Assembly (NCBI GenBank): GCA_030762175.1
Contig: CM060846.1
Coordinates: 309,538,512 to 309,602,511, forward strand
Direction of reading: 5' to 3'
DNA: 64,000 nt
Source of the DNA: Metallyticus violacea
Lineage: Eukaryota; Arthropoda; Insecta; Mantodea; Metallyticidae
The notes beneath the pieces are model-generated. The model did no database searches, was not told where the DNA came from, and was given only the letters and a program-made list of their open reading frames with translations. Below, one piece after another: positions 35,995-47,644 of the stretch (within the stretch, counting starts at the first letter, position 1; each line of letters begins with the position of its first letter). A program made the position numbers and the translations under genes.

Positions 35995-36150
35995 TCTGCA
36001 TAGGAAATTGTTGTATTTCATGTAACTTTTCGTAGGTAAGAACACGGCGATTTGGAACACGTTTCTTGCTCATTGAGAAATTCAGTTTCTTTCTCGTAAC
36101 TTTTTAACAAGTTGGCGAACAGTTCTCTATCTGAAATACGATTGCAGGAG
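35995..36150 (-). pseudogene. Transposase N-terminal (HTH) fragment
   Basis: On the minus strand, TVRQLVKKLRE is followed after a frameshift by MSKKRVPNRRVLTYEKLHEI. The same pattern (NxVRxLVxRFRxxxS, then DEKxxxKRxVLTxEKxDxIGE) occurs in the better-preserved relic at 54815-55070. It also fits the N-terminal DNA-binding part of insect IS630-type transposases. Nothing recognisable follows, so this is an N-terminal fragment. Confidence 0.5.
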
Positions 36151-36199
36151 GCTCATTTGTTCATTTCATAACTCTGTCCCTTCTCTGCAAGAATACGTT

Positions 36200-39100
36200 T
36201 TGAAATATGTATCGTGGAAAAAATATCACCCTCAAGACTGTTTTTATATATTGACGTTGGAAACAAAGAGCAATTGGCACACAATTTACACACAATATGG
36301 AAGAACTGAGTAACACGCGAACGCACAAACAATGACTGACAAAGCCTCACAAAGGATCTACATGCATTACACTGCCTTGACGACTTGCTTCTACCAGTAT
36401 GCAGCCGCACTAAGCCGACCCGTAAGGCAAATAACCTTACTGTAGAAGCTCTAAATGAAGAGAAATTATTTGCCTTTTGTCGCCTTAGAATATGTAGGTT
36501 TTTTTCGAATTTATATTAGTTACTCAAAACATGAGAAATGAAATATTGGAAAACTATTTAGCTAAATGCAGATATCAAAACGGAAGGAACGCTTAAGTAG
36601 TGGAGTAAACGGCTATTTTTCATTTCAATCAGGCCGTTTTGTTTAGTTTTCCACATGCATGTTTAGGTGTGATACATAACTCCAAAGTTATCTTAATCTA
36701 ATGTTTTAGTGATTTTTCCTAGTTGCGAACTGGTTGTGTATTTCTTTATTAACGAACTCCAAAATAACCTATTCGTTAAAAACCACTAAATGAAAGACGC
36801 TATATAATACATACATAACAAAGGCGGTCTATCCAAAAAGAAAGCGAATGTGATCAATGGAAGAAAAGCAAGAATAAACGACAAATTTAAAAAAAAAGTT
36901 AAAATTGCATTCTGTATTCTTTTATATAATACTAAAGGGTTAAAAAATACTGCTTAAAAAGCAAAGTTTTGCTTGCATAAATATACCATTTTCAATAAGA
37001 AAATTAATACCCGGGAAAATGTGCGGGAAACCTAGGGAATATTTCTCATGTTTTATCCTTTCGCATGAAAATAATTTGCGAGAGCTTTAAACGTTTGAAC
37101 AAACCTAGCCACGTCTGGGTTAATAATAATCTGAAGCTCACATCTTGCATCATAATTACAATTTTAAATTGACTTTTATCACATTAACTCTCCAGTTTCA
37201 ATTAACAAGCAGGTATATTTTATGAAGCGGAAAACTAATAACGGCAAATAACATTAACACTAGATTTTGCTGTAACATTGGGGTGAACCAATATCAACAT
37301 CAGAGAGGGAAAAAAGTTATCGTTTAATCTGCTGTAGTCCTTATCGTCGCTTTCTGGATTTCTGCTAATGACACATTGCACAGAGCATGTTATCTTTTAC
37401 ACTCGTGCTAAAAATGGTGGTCCAAACATGCAGGGAATCCCCTTTTTCATTTGCTAGTGACGTTTCCAATAGTTCAGTTTGGATAAAAATGAAACGGAGG
37501 TATAACAATTCTGAACATATCCAAGTTTATTTTCACTCACATCTGTTTCTGATATGAAAAGTTAGCTCCTGCTGTGAACATATGTATGTTGTATATCCCA
37601 TAATACGCCTACAAGGGTCGCTTTTATTGGTATCTGCCTTAGGTTTGTAAAGCCTCAAGAATCAAATTTCTCCAATAATGTTTTGCTCCCTAGGGCTTTG
37701 TTTTCTCTCTATTATTGAGAGTTTCCTCATTATTCTCCTTCTCCTTTTGCTTCTTCTACCCCTTCTTTCCAGCGAAACTCAATCTTTGTCGTTATTGACA
37801 GATTCCAACACAATTGGGGCATTAGTCTGCTTATTCCCAATTAACTGGCGTTGCAGGAAAACTTTGTTTGAAAGCACTTTATGATATTTTTTCAATGTCT
37901 TTGTTCCGAGATAAAATTGAGCCAGAAGTTAAGGTAGTAGTACTTACAAAACAAAGGCATTTGAAATGGGAAAAGATCACTTGCCAAATGCCATACGGAA
38001 AGGCATCACAGCCTAATTATTTTGTACTTACGTAGAGGTCCCTTTATTAAAATATTGAGGTAATTTCACAGCACTCTATCTATCATAAGACATCACTGTC
38101 TTTCTAACCCCGGGTGTCCTCGAAGGGTTAGAGCAGTGTTAACAACATTTATTCTTGAATGTGTAGATCAAACAATGTAATGTGAGAAAACGAAAGACGA
38201 TACCTATTTACTGAGGTAGAGTAAATTAGAATCAAACTGAAGGCCATTCTTTGTTCAGGAGGGAGATTTCAAGTGGATCAGACAGAAAACACATGTATGT
38301 CATAGCCTCCCTGATAAGTCTATGCATCTTTCGTATGCTTGCGAGAGTCTCATTTTTTTCCGTACAAGCATTGAACCTTTATAACAACCTACTTGAGTGA
38401 AAAATCCTTCTGTGAATTCATTTATCAGTGAAAGAAAGCGTATGGAAAACGTAGAATCAGAACTTAGAATACAAAATATTCCTGATAAGGTCGATGTATG
38501 AAGTTATAAGTGATATGCGACAGCATCCTCATATTCAGAAATAAAAATAAACAAGTAATTTTGCCGATACATATAATTAATAATATTGATTTATTCCTTT
38601 ATATGCTTTTTAATGTAATACCGGTGTTAAAATTTAAAGGATCTTACGTCACTTCATAACGTCATGGCCGTGCTTGTCGAGCATAACGGACGGTGTGTAA
38701 ATTGGAAATCTAAACTACTGACATGACATATTACTTCACACAGGCATTAAATGAACTAACTGAAACATATATGAACGTACATTACCAAACATATCACACG
38801 CTTGGTTATTCATATGACTAAATTGAGACAACCGCTAATACATTTTGTTAGCGGCTGTTTTTGACAAATCTTGTGCAATTTAGTAAATTAAAGTGACATA
38901 CTTTGTCGTTGAAATTGTGGCCAGTTGGTAAAGAATTACACGGAATTGTGTTGCAACATTACTCCACCCTGTTCGGAAATAACGTTAAAGAATACATTTA
39001 TATTGTTCTTTTGTAACATTCATGACGTCCATAAGAAATGTTTTACACTTTTATTGATATTTATTTAAAATGAAAACATGCATTACACCTTTTTTATTTA

Positions 39101-39355
39101 AGATAAGAATAACAAAACAAAGTATCATTTTCCGATGTCAGAAGAGTATGGTTTCGTAATTATATATGTCTTGAGGGTTTTACTCGCTCCGCAATAATTT
39201 AAAAAGCAAGTCCTATTTAAATCGAACACACTGACTGTATTATTGTTATAATTATTAATGTGTAAGGATACACTACATAAAATTTTTGAAAATGTGCAAT
39301 TATTTATTTGTATGTTTAAAGTTTGTAAACCAGTGCTGAATAATTTTGAATATAT
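36200..39355. other. AT-rich DNA, nothing recognised
   Basis: No gene or known repeat. A frame at 36153-36410 (-) overlaps the preceding fragment's upstream side and has a cysteine-rich but unrecognised product. Confidence 0.45.
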
Positions 39356-39360
39356 ATATG

Positions 39361-40756
39361 AAATTCACACAAACAGAAAATGAGGAACACAAATCCTCTT
39401 AGACCTTACGATTACTACAACAGTTACAACCGTTGCTCAAAATGCCTACCAACGGCGTCGATACATCTTTGAGTACGTTGAAATGCCGATCGAGCAACGT
39501 TTGCGAAAGTGTCCTCAGCGATTGCAGCACATTCCGTTTCAATTTCTTCCCGAAGTGCTGCCAGTGTAGCTGGTTTTCTACTGTATAGAACACACTTAAG
39601 AGTTCCTAATAGGTAGAAGTCCAACGGAGTTAGATCCGGAGAACACGGTGGAAACTCAAGCGGGCCTCTTCGTCCTATCCATAGCCTTGGAAGATTGTCA
39701 TCTAGGTACGCATATAATCTCGGTGGAAACGTGGTGGTGCACTATCCTGTTGGAAGTAAAATTCCTCGTTTCCATAGAGTGTATGAATGGCGGGTAAGAC
39801 GGATGTGCGTATCGCGTTCAGGTACGCTGGGCCAGTACTGATCCTTCAAAAAAGAATGGTCCAATTAGACCCGTAGATGACAACCCCAAACATCAATTAC
39901 AGGTAAATTAACGGCCTTTTTCTAAATAACGTGTGAATTGTTTGCATACCAGTAGATATAGTTATGCCGGTTAAGAGTTCCGTTCAACTTAAATTGTGCC
40001 TCATCGGACCAAACAACTTTTCCCTACGAAGGCCTCATCCTCTTACACCATGTTCCCACAGTACTGCATTCTCCGATCAGGGTCATCTTCATTTAATGCA
40101 TGCAACAGTCTTGGGATGAAAACTTTGAACTTTGCTGTTTTAATGATACGACGTACGCTGGTTCTGCTAATCCCAGTCTCGCGTACACATTGCTTTGTAG
40201 ATTTCTGCGATGAGTGCTCAAGAAGTTCCAAAACCATAGCCGAGGATTCGGTGCTTTCTTCTGTGCGAGGTCTCGCAGATCTACCCTTGTGAACATCGCA
40301 TATGGGATCATGAGTCTCAAATTTGTCTCGAATGCGTGCAATTGCTACTCGCGTGGGCAGTCTGTTCTTTACATACGTCTCCATTACCTTCGAACTTCAA
40401 CAACATTCTCGGTTTTCCAATATGCAACTTCAAAATTCCTTTCCATTGTTCAAACGATAATCTTTGCTGCATTTTGTTGTGGCAACGCTAGCATAACGTA
40501 ATGTGAGTCACATGTGTTTACAGAACATAATACGATAATTTTGCCTTTATTTGTTCGTTGTTTATTTGCGATAATCTTAGCTTCATTTGTTCATTGTTGG
40601 TTTACCTGTCACGTAGCAACGCTATCTTAATGTATGTGAGTCACACTTATTTACAGAACATTATACAACACATTATTGTTGGTTTTCGATCCAACTTTGA
40701 AATATATTAAATAGATATCTACTATGAAAGTGTGTATACATTTTTGGCACCCTCGG
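39361..40756 (-). mobile_element. IS630/mariner-type transposon copy 2, 3'-truncated
   Basis: This is the same family as 27401-28856 in reverse orientation. The 5' terminal inverted repeat ends at 40756 with the complement of CCGAGGGTGCCAAAAAT, followed by TA. Similarity runs through the subterminal repeats and transposase to about 39361, then stops. The last 75 bp or so, including the 3' TIR, are missing. The 5' end is duplicated head to head at 40801-40879, forming a palindrome. Confidence 0.9.
39395..40400 (-). pseudogene. Transposase pseudogene of copy 2
   Basis: The minus-strand frame starts near METYVKNRLPTRVAIARIRD and continues through TGISRTSVRRIIKTAKF (helix-turn-helix). A first-aspartate motif [11 protein letters not shown] follows near 40010. 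The second, QQDSAPPRFHRD, is near 39750, and the third, CSPDLTPLDFYLLG, near 39640. The C-terminus reads ARSAFQRTQRCIDAVGRHFE. All three catalytic aspartates survive, unlike copy 1, but stops and at least one single-base frameshift between the second and third motifs break the gene. It is not functional. Confidence 0.88.
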
Positions 40757-40879
40757 TATATGTGTGTATATGTGTGTATATATATATACACACACATATA
40801 CCGAGGGTGCCAAAAATGTATACACACTTTCATAGTAGATATCTATTTAATATATTTCAAAGTTGGATCGAAAACCAAC
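40678..40879. repeat. 202-bp near-perfect palindrome of transposon 5' ends
   Basis: Bases 40678-40756 are the exact reverse complement of 40801-40879 (79 of 79 positions). The 44-bp centre, TG/TA microsatellite flanked by TA at each side, is itself nearly symmetric, with about four non-complementary pairs. The left arm is continuous with transposon copy 2; the right arm is an isolated duplicate of the same 79 bp, and unrelated sequence follows at 40880. Both strands consequently encode the same short peptide start. Confidence 0.95.
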
Positions 40880-40884
40880 TGCTT

Positions 40885-42045
40885 ATATATATATGGTGCA
40901 AATTTAGGATTCACAGTTTTGTGTTAAACCTTAGGGCTCCGCGGCGAGAGATCTTTAAAGGGGTTCTGCTGCCAAGAAAATTATCAGAACACTGAAAGAA
41001 ACAGCCAATACTGAGTTAAGCGCTGTACATAACGTATTTTTTGGCAAATATTGAACAAACAAATTCTTAACTTGTAAACATATCAGCTTCAGCGCGTCCC
41101 TTTTATTTTAATTTTATAATAAATTTAGGTAATTACATTTTATATTATATTTTCTCCGAGAATAAAACAAAATATTTTAAATTGACAGAATTTAGGTCGT
41201 TATTTATTTTGATGCACGGCTTAATTTTTAATTACGATCTTTGAAACAACTTACTTTGAAATATATTTCAGTTCAAAAATACATGTATATTAAATATATT
41301 GGTTAAATTGCCTTATGTAAACATATAGAATACTGCCCCCTAAACTGGAACCAGAAAATATGAATAATCATTGGACTTATGCAAAATACTCTCCGTACAA
41401 GGTCGTCTAAAATTATTACGTCATGGTTAAATTTTACGAGGTTTTAAAGTACCTTAATAGTAAAAAATATGGTTATCTTACTTTACAAGCATTTACAGTC
41501 ACTTTGCTCAAGGATCCTCAGTCGACAAGAAACCTTGAGTGATTGTTTTATTGCATTCACAGTGACCACGTTTGCTCATTCTTTTCGTCTAAGTTGAAAT
41601 GAAGGAAATTACAAAAGATTGCGATATTATGATAACTAACATTGATACAGATATTCCCAAAATATTAGTTTTGTAATATATATGGAGCACTCGATTATTC
41701 TGTACTAGATAAAGACCTTTGCGTACTTTCTAATCGGACCAAACACTTCCGGGAGTGCCTATATTAATAATTTAAGCTATTTTTTCTCAAGGATGACTAT
41801 TTTTAAACACCTAGTTGTATATCATTCTCTGAATTATATATATATTAGAGTTATTGTGCTATGTTAATAAACGGTCCCAATATTAACTATTGAAAATTGC
41901 ATTAAAATTATTTGGTATATTTCATATTCTTAAATTGAGTTCAATTACTAATCATATTGCAATAGATGGTTAAACTAGGTTTTGGGACAGATAGCAAACA
42001 CTGATAAGTGCAGTGCCTTTTTATTTACATGTTCAAGTAGCAGAC
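40885..42045. other. AT-rich DNA, nothing recognised
   Basis: No recognised feature. Confidence 0.5.
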
Positions 42046-42049
42046 AACT

Positions 42050-42093
42050 ATAATTATTGATTTTCCTGCAATGGCAGGAAAATCAATAATTAT
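42050..42093. repeat. Perfect 20-bp hairpin
   Basis: ATAATTATTGATTTTCCTGC (42050-42069) pairs perfectly with 42074-42093 across a four-base loop. It could be a small inverted duplication next to a DNA element, or it could form a transcript hairpin. No function is assigned. Confidence 0.9.
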
Positions 42094-42252
42094 GGCAGGG
42101 GTAACCATGACAAGTTAAATTCGAAAGCACAGCAGCGAAGGATTTCAGGGATTTTCTATCTATGTTATGATGACTACGCATTCTTTGCCCCCTAGAAATA
42201 AAGTTATGCGGGTTGCAAAGTCAACTTGACCCTCGCCGTACCCTGCTATGAT
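42091..42252. mobile_element. Possible small MITE containing repeat E, copy 2
   Basis: The left end (TATGGCAGGGGTAACC) and the complement of the right end (ATAGCAGGGTACGG) form an imperfect short inverted repeat around about 160 bp. The interior holds the 45-bp repeat E also found at 31051-31097. The evidence is thin: the inverted repeat needs a gap, and no target duplication is clear. Confidence 0.3.
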
Positions 42253-42529
42253 AAGAATGACTCAGAAAGTCTCACAAAGTTAAGAGGCATATAGAAAATT
42301 AACAATATCACAACTTTTTAATAATAGGAACAACCATATGTACGGAGTCCTGAATAGGGCTATATACGTCTTGAATTACGTGCCAATTATTTTTTTTTTG
42401 AATTGTACAAAAATTATAGGTAGCATATAATATGAACTTAATAAATGAACTACCAAAGATGTTGGAATGGGCAACCGTCGCATTCAATTGTATCGCATTG
42501 TTCTCCTAAAAAAAGAGCTTTGTTGTCTC

Positions 42530-42995
42530 AAATATTCCATGCATAAGAGATGCCCAGTAAAAGTGCTCCTGGATCTTCTAAACTGGTATGCCCCCAAAAG
42601 AAGTATTTAGTGGCATAAAGCCAGTATAATGGACCAACTATTCAATTGAAACTCCTCATCTGCTACATGTATCAGATTCAGAATATCTCATATTTATATT
42701 AAACTGTAGTGGTGTTCTCTCCTGTTGCAACTAAATGTATTGATGCATGACAAGTAAAAATTACTCTACCTTCTTGTTGCAAAAAGATGCTTAAATTCTC
42801 TCATTGAAACATGGTGTTTGCTGATAATGATTACCAATACGTTTATTGCAAATCTATTGGTAATATGTTCGACTGTAACGTTGAGATTGTGATCCGTCCA
42901 AAGGTAACTTTTATGACAGTTGAAGAAACCGCCTCTGCTATATGACACCTCATTGATGAACAACTTGGAAGATCCTTGCAAATGCATTTGGCAAA
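42530..42995 (-). pseudogene. Transposase core relic (IS630 type)
   Basis: The minus-strand frame at 42766-42987 reads FINEVSYSRGGFFNCHKSYLW followed by VTVEHITNRFAINVLVIII. This matches the catalytic core of insect IS630-type transposases (xDExxFxRxGxFNxHNxHxWxxxNPxxTxxxxxQxRFxxNVWAGI). The first catalytic aspartate is replaced: N precedes E. Downstream, a decayed PLNTSFGGH-like piece near 42590 may be the remnant of the third-aspartate motif (PLDFFLWGHLK). The relic is broken and lacks ends. Confidence 0.65.
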
Positions 42996-43179
42996 ATCGT
43001 ACCCATCATGAGATATTCTTCACTTTCAATTCAAAAAGTAACAATTTGGATCTGGCACTATTGTTTTCTTCATATTATCGTTCTTTTAAATTATCTGTGG
43101 TTGCAATGATTGTGATGGGTCTTAATATGTGTCTTTATGTTTTTCACAGATGAGTAACAACCAAGGGGAATATTCACGC

Positions 43180-43490
43180 TGAATAATTCAGGTTCTTAGT
43201 GAGGAGGTACCAATGCAACAAATTTGGTGACGTCTGAAAGTGAGTAGATGCACCATAATGTAATGTCACAGACCGAAAAAGAAGTGGTTGACCGGCAAAA
43301 GTTTCACCATGCTCAGAGCGAAGGATCAAAGAGTTATACAAAGACAAAGTTACTGGCGTAAGAAGTGATGTCAAGAAATTGAATTTCTCAACTGAATTCC
43401 AAGACCGTTAGAAGAAAGTTAGGGTCACAACAGTCATACGCCTTGTCAAGTCCGTTGATTGGTTAGAAGGGCACATAAGAATCAGTTAAG
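43180..43490 (+). pseudogene. Tc1-like transposase N-terminal relic
   Basis: Plus-strand fragments in alternating frames read LKVSRCTI, then LRAKDQRVIQRQSYWRKK, then TVRRKLGSQQSYALSSPLI. The order and spacing resemble the paired helix-turn-helix region of Tc1-type transposases, where RLIQRxV and KTVRRxLxxxGLxxxxxxxKPLLS motifs occur. It has several frameshifts and stops. The region ends at a long AAT microsatellite. A weak GGGSL motif near 43880 might be a distant remnant of the catalytic part, but I do not rely on it. Confidence 0.45.
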
Positions 43491-43506
43491 CTTCTATTCA
43501 GTCACA

Positions 43507-43507
43507 A

Positions 43508-43568
<61 letters not shown>
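43507..43568. repeat. (AAT)n microsatellite
   Basis: About 20 uninterrupted AAT units directly after the Tc1-like relic. Confidence 0.97.
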
Positions 43569-43570
<2 letters not shown>

Positions 43571-43574
43571 GAAC

Positions 43575-46500
43575 AGGTAAGCTTTTGTTGGCGATACTCT
43601 TGAGAGGCGTGTGAAATGAGCATATATCATATATTTTTACACATGAAAACCGGTTGAAACTCACCCAAAATCAAGAACATCATATTCGTATCGGTACTCC
43701 TCTTGATATTTTACTAAGTCTCGCTCCAAAATTTTGCATAAAATTTATGGGCACAGGAAACAGGATAGTCCCACAAAACAGACGGAGAATGTTATAGGCG
43801 AACATTTTTTTGTCGATTTCAAGAACGCTATGAATGATTACTGCATATTTCTCAAGCGCTCTATGAGTATTATGATACAGGGTGGAGGATCATTGTGAGA
43901 AATTGAGTATTGAGTTGATAAAATAAGATTTAAATTGTGTTTAGAGTGATAGGCCAGCCAGGAAATTCACTCACTTTGGATCACTGAGCATGTGTTTGGC
44001 AGATCCTTCAGATAAACCAGAACAACAGTTGGCAAGTTAAAGATATCTACCAAAATCATATGATTATTTGGTAAAATGCTTCTCTCAATGATAGGCGCTT
44101 AAATGCCAAATATAACATGAAGAGTTATATACAATGACTTATATTTTCTAACATTTCTCAATATCATTTAAGAAAGTTTAGACCGATAATGATCTGTTCC
44201 GGCTCCGATTTATATCTGTTTTATCCATCTTTCTTTTTGATCTGGGAACCATAATTCAACATTATGCCTTCATCCACCCCACAAACTTGCTCATACCAGT
44301 TCTTCTTGTAAGCTTAAAATTTTTCGTGGAGTTTAAACCTTCTTAACTTTTGGTGAATATTTTACTTCTTTGTTTATTTATTAAATTATAACCTGATTTA
44401 CGATTCAAAAACTTCAAATTTGCGCCTCCAATCGTCTTAAATAATTTTGTTTAGAGTACAACAGCAATCCGCATAGCAAAACCGGTAAATTTAAATCATA
44501 TTAATTTACGCAATTTTCCTGCTTATATTCGTTTTATTGCACAGCAAATGTGGTTAAATACATTTTTTTCTGTTTATATATATATATATGGTTTTATCCT
44601 TTCCAACATGTATTCCTAAATGATTAAAATCCGTTATTGTTCTATATGGGCATTGTTAATAATTATTTTTGTTCTAGTTGGTTCTTTGCCAAAATGCCAG
44701 GACTTAGTCTTATCTTTAGATTATATGGGATAAAGCTATGTAGCTGAAGAGTCTCTGCTGCTTTCAACTTAGTTTTATGTTTTGTCAGTCAATATGCTTC
44801 ATTGTAAACGTAATTCCCAACCGTTAACGTTGTCTAGCGTCTGTCCGGCATGTGTCCATGTCTCACCTCTACTATAAACCGATCCGATTTTACCTTAACT
44901 ATGAGTAACCACTCTGCTCACCTATTTGTGAAACACAACGTTTATATAAATGACTATATTAGCACTGAAGTTCTGTGAGCACAAAAATGTAGTTCTAGTG
45001 ATTCATCTGAGTTGCACTTCCAGCTATGAAGTTTTGTTGAGATAACTGAGCTCAGAAGCTTGAAGAAGCAAAAGCAACATTTTAAACTGAAAATAGGGCC
45101 TTACTGTACATCGCTCTTGTTATGTGATAATGAATCTAATTTTAACACATGAAAGGCATTTTATATGGCTTGAAGTTAAGATACAAATTACATTTTAATT
45201 GCTATAAGTAATGCAAATCTTTTGCCTTTCTTGTACAGCCTTCTTCTAAGAAAGCGCCCGTTACTTCGTTTCGCCGTTCTGCTCCATCGCCTTACATAAT
45301 GAAAGGGAATTCACTCATCCCTCGCGTACAAAAGAGGAAAGGGGGAAATATAATAAAATCCTAAGCCTTATTACAACTTTGGAATTACTTAGGCTATGCA
45401 CAAAGAACACAAAAGCCAGATTCTAAATATCCCTTATTTCATATGGCGTTGCACTTCCAGGTTCAGAACCAAAATCGAGTGGTAAGAACCTCAGAATTTC
45501 AGGGATGCTGTTTGCTATGGTAAATTACTTTTTCTCGTCCTGATGCTCTCTTTCAAAAACATTTTTACGGAATCTTATTCACTACTTCGTAAAGCTTCAT
45601 TTCTTTCTATGAATATATTGAAAGATTTGCTCTAGGGGGCTTGAAACCACAAATTAGGAAATGAATACTCTAAGATATTATCTCGTTTGAAGACCGTATC
45701 TTTTGCTACAGGTAATAAAAGTTATTGTTGTTGTACATAAACATTTCAGTAACCTTCCAATCATTCTGTTTTTATATTTTCTAAAAGTAATGATGGTTGT
45801 TAGCTACAAGTTCAGGAAAGATAGAAATCACAATTTGAATTATGTGAGCAGTTTTTTTAATATAACGCAAATTTTTTCAATAACAGTGTGCAGTGTTAAT
45901 GGTTATGTATTTGAAATTATTTAACAATATACAGTTACCTAACATAGATATTTCCTAGACCTTTCAGATATTGAATAATATTTTTTTTTCTTAACTAAAC
46001 AGACATGCATCTGTTAAGTATGTAAGGTACTACTGTGTGGCCAAAATGTATTCTATATAAGAATGATGATAAACTCTGTTCTAAAATATTAACATCTTTT
46101 TTTTCTTTTTCAGGTAAGTTCCAGAAAGTTTGCATATGAACAAGATTTGTCCTAAGAAAGTAGTAAGTATAGTTTATTGAAAACAGTAATTTCTCACATA
46201 AAACTAGAAATTATATAACGCAACCTAGTTCCTAGTAATTATGGTATGTTCATCGGAAGCCAGTAGTTTTTTCTCCCATACCTAGTCCTAATTCAAGGAT
46301 TCACGAACTGTGCAAGACGGTATATGCATCAAATAGCTCCATAACGTTTATTCTGGAGATGTCAATATTTTTTCATATATCTTACATCTTGGTCAAACTT
46401 TATAAGCTCCAGTAAATGATCAGAAATATTTATATTTGATATATAACACACCTAACACGTTATTTTATTTGTAAACGAAACAAATGTAAATATAGGCAAG

Positions 46501-46965
46501 AAAAATGGCATTTACTTGACACTATTACTGAGGTAGTGGCAAGATGGAGAGAGGAATAGGGATCGTATGTAGGCACATAAGCTAGTCTGAGTAATGGCGG
46601 ATTCCTTAATTAAACTGCAATTTAAAATATTTTCACCATCTTCCACTGCCTTCGCAAGTAAACTGCGTTTATATTGTGGTCGTTTAGAAAGATCACGTGC
46701 TCTTGAACAAATACTGCATCAAACGGTCAACGGTTGCAAAGCATTCAAGCAGATCACCCTCCTGTCATACCAGTCGCAATCCTTGCTCTCTCTATGCACC
46801 ACTTATATTTTACGTTTATTTACCTATTCGTTTCTAATCTTACGCAAACATTTCCGCCAATTTCAATGCATAACAACAGTCAGTCATTTAAAAACCGAAT
46901 ATTTGGTGGAAAAGCACAATAACCTTAATTCCACCAGACGTATAACACTATTCATTAAGAAACTT
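43575..46965. other. AT-rich DNA, nothing recognised
   Basis: No gene or known repeat over about 3.4 kb. A 127-codon frame at 46594-46977 (+) has no recognised domain and borders the mariner relic; I regard it as probably non-coding. Confidence 0.4.
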
Positions 46966-47241
46966 ATTTTACTGTAAAACGAGACACTAAATGCCTCTCT
47001 GGAAGAAGTTGCTGCTGGGACAATTGTTGAACTGTGTCATGCACGTCTTCGTCCGACGTGAATCGTTTGCCTTTGAGGGGCGCTGTGACATGACAGGTCC
47101 GTAAGGAATGTGTATAAGGTGTAGTTTGGTACGGACTGGCAATGCACAATAATACTATCCAATAGCAGTCCTGGATGATTTGACTTCTATCGCCCGCCGC
47201 AACCACGTAGGTGTTTCGGTAGCGCACGGCATTCACAGTTG

Positions 47242-47252
47242 CTTCTCTTTGC
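47242..47252. repeat. Target-site duplication, left (SINE B4)
   Basis: CTTCTCTTTGC recurs as CTTCTCTCTGC at 47572-47582 (one mismatch). The site lies inside the mariner transposase frame. Confidence 0.8.
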
Positions 47253-47571
47253 TTTTTTTTTTTTTTTTTTTTTTTTTTGGATTTGATTGATTTATTTATG
47301 GACGCTCTTTAACATCTTAGGTCATCAGCGTCCCATTCAACTCAGGGCGTGAAACGGCCGACAAATTTTGCTCAGAGGCCTCTCTTTCAGGCTTGAGGTT
47401 CTTTTTCGAACCGTAAATGTACGACACGGGACCCACGGCTTTACTTCCCTTCCGAAGGAAGCCATACTTAGGATTTTTATGCCCGAAAAAATCCATCGGT
47501 CCTGGCAGGGTTCGAACCCGCGTTTTGGGTTTAGGAGGCAAGTATGGTAACCACTACACCTCCAGGACCGA
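47253..47571 (-). mobile_element. SINE family B copy B4, full length with long tail
   Basis: The reversed poly-A tail is a run of about 26 T (47253-47278). It is followed by GATTTATTTATGGACGCTC (tail), GGCGTGAAACGGCCGACAA (body), CACGGCTTTACTTCCCTTCC, and the head with GGGTTCGAACCCG (B-box) and GGTAACCACTACACCTCCAGG (A-box reversed). With B2 it is the best-preserved family-B copy. The long pure tail and near-exact duplication point to a comparatively recent insertion. Confidence 0.93.
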
Positions 47572-47644
47572 CTTCTCTCTGCAGAAACTCTATAGGACTG
47601 GACCATGTTGATCGAAAAAGTATGTCATTATTGACTTTTATTGG

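Larger units (their letters stand above)
46975..47640 (-). pseudogene. Mariner transposase relic split by SINE B4
   Basis: The inner part (46975-47241) has a 90-codon open frame on the minus strand. It reads NAVRYRNTY, then LLCIASPYQTTPYTHSL (the region around the second catalytic aspartate, here lost) and APLKGKRFTSDEDVHDTVQQ with a C-terminal VSRFTVK. The third-aspartate motif is deleted just before the PLKGKRF piece. The outer part (47583-47640) reads TYFFDQHGPV and then, with a frameshift, IEFLQR. This is the block that precedes ATVNA in mariners, and it joins the inner part once SINE B4 is discounted. Confidence 0.7.

Noticed and set aside
43507..43568. Regular array considered as CRISPR or satellite
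   Set aside because: It is a plain AAT microsatellite without spacers; the window is eukaryotic.
43850..43930. GGGSL motif as the Tc1 catalytic core (HGGGSVMVWG)
   Set aside because: Only a few residues match and the surrounding frame does not support it.
46594..46977. 127-codon plus-strand frame
   Set aside because: No domain, AT-driven composition and no splice or promoter context; kept only as a note.
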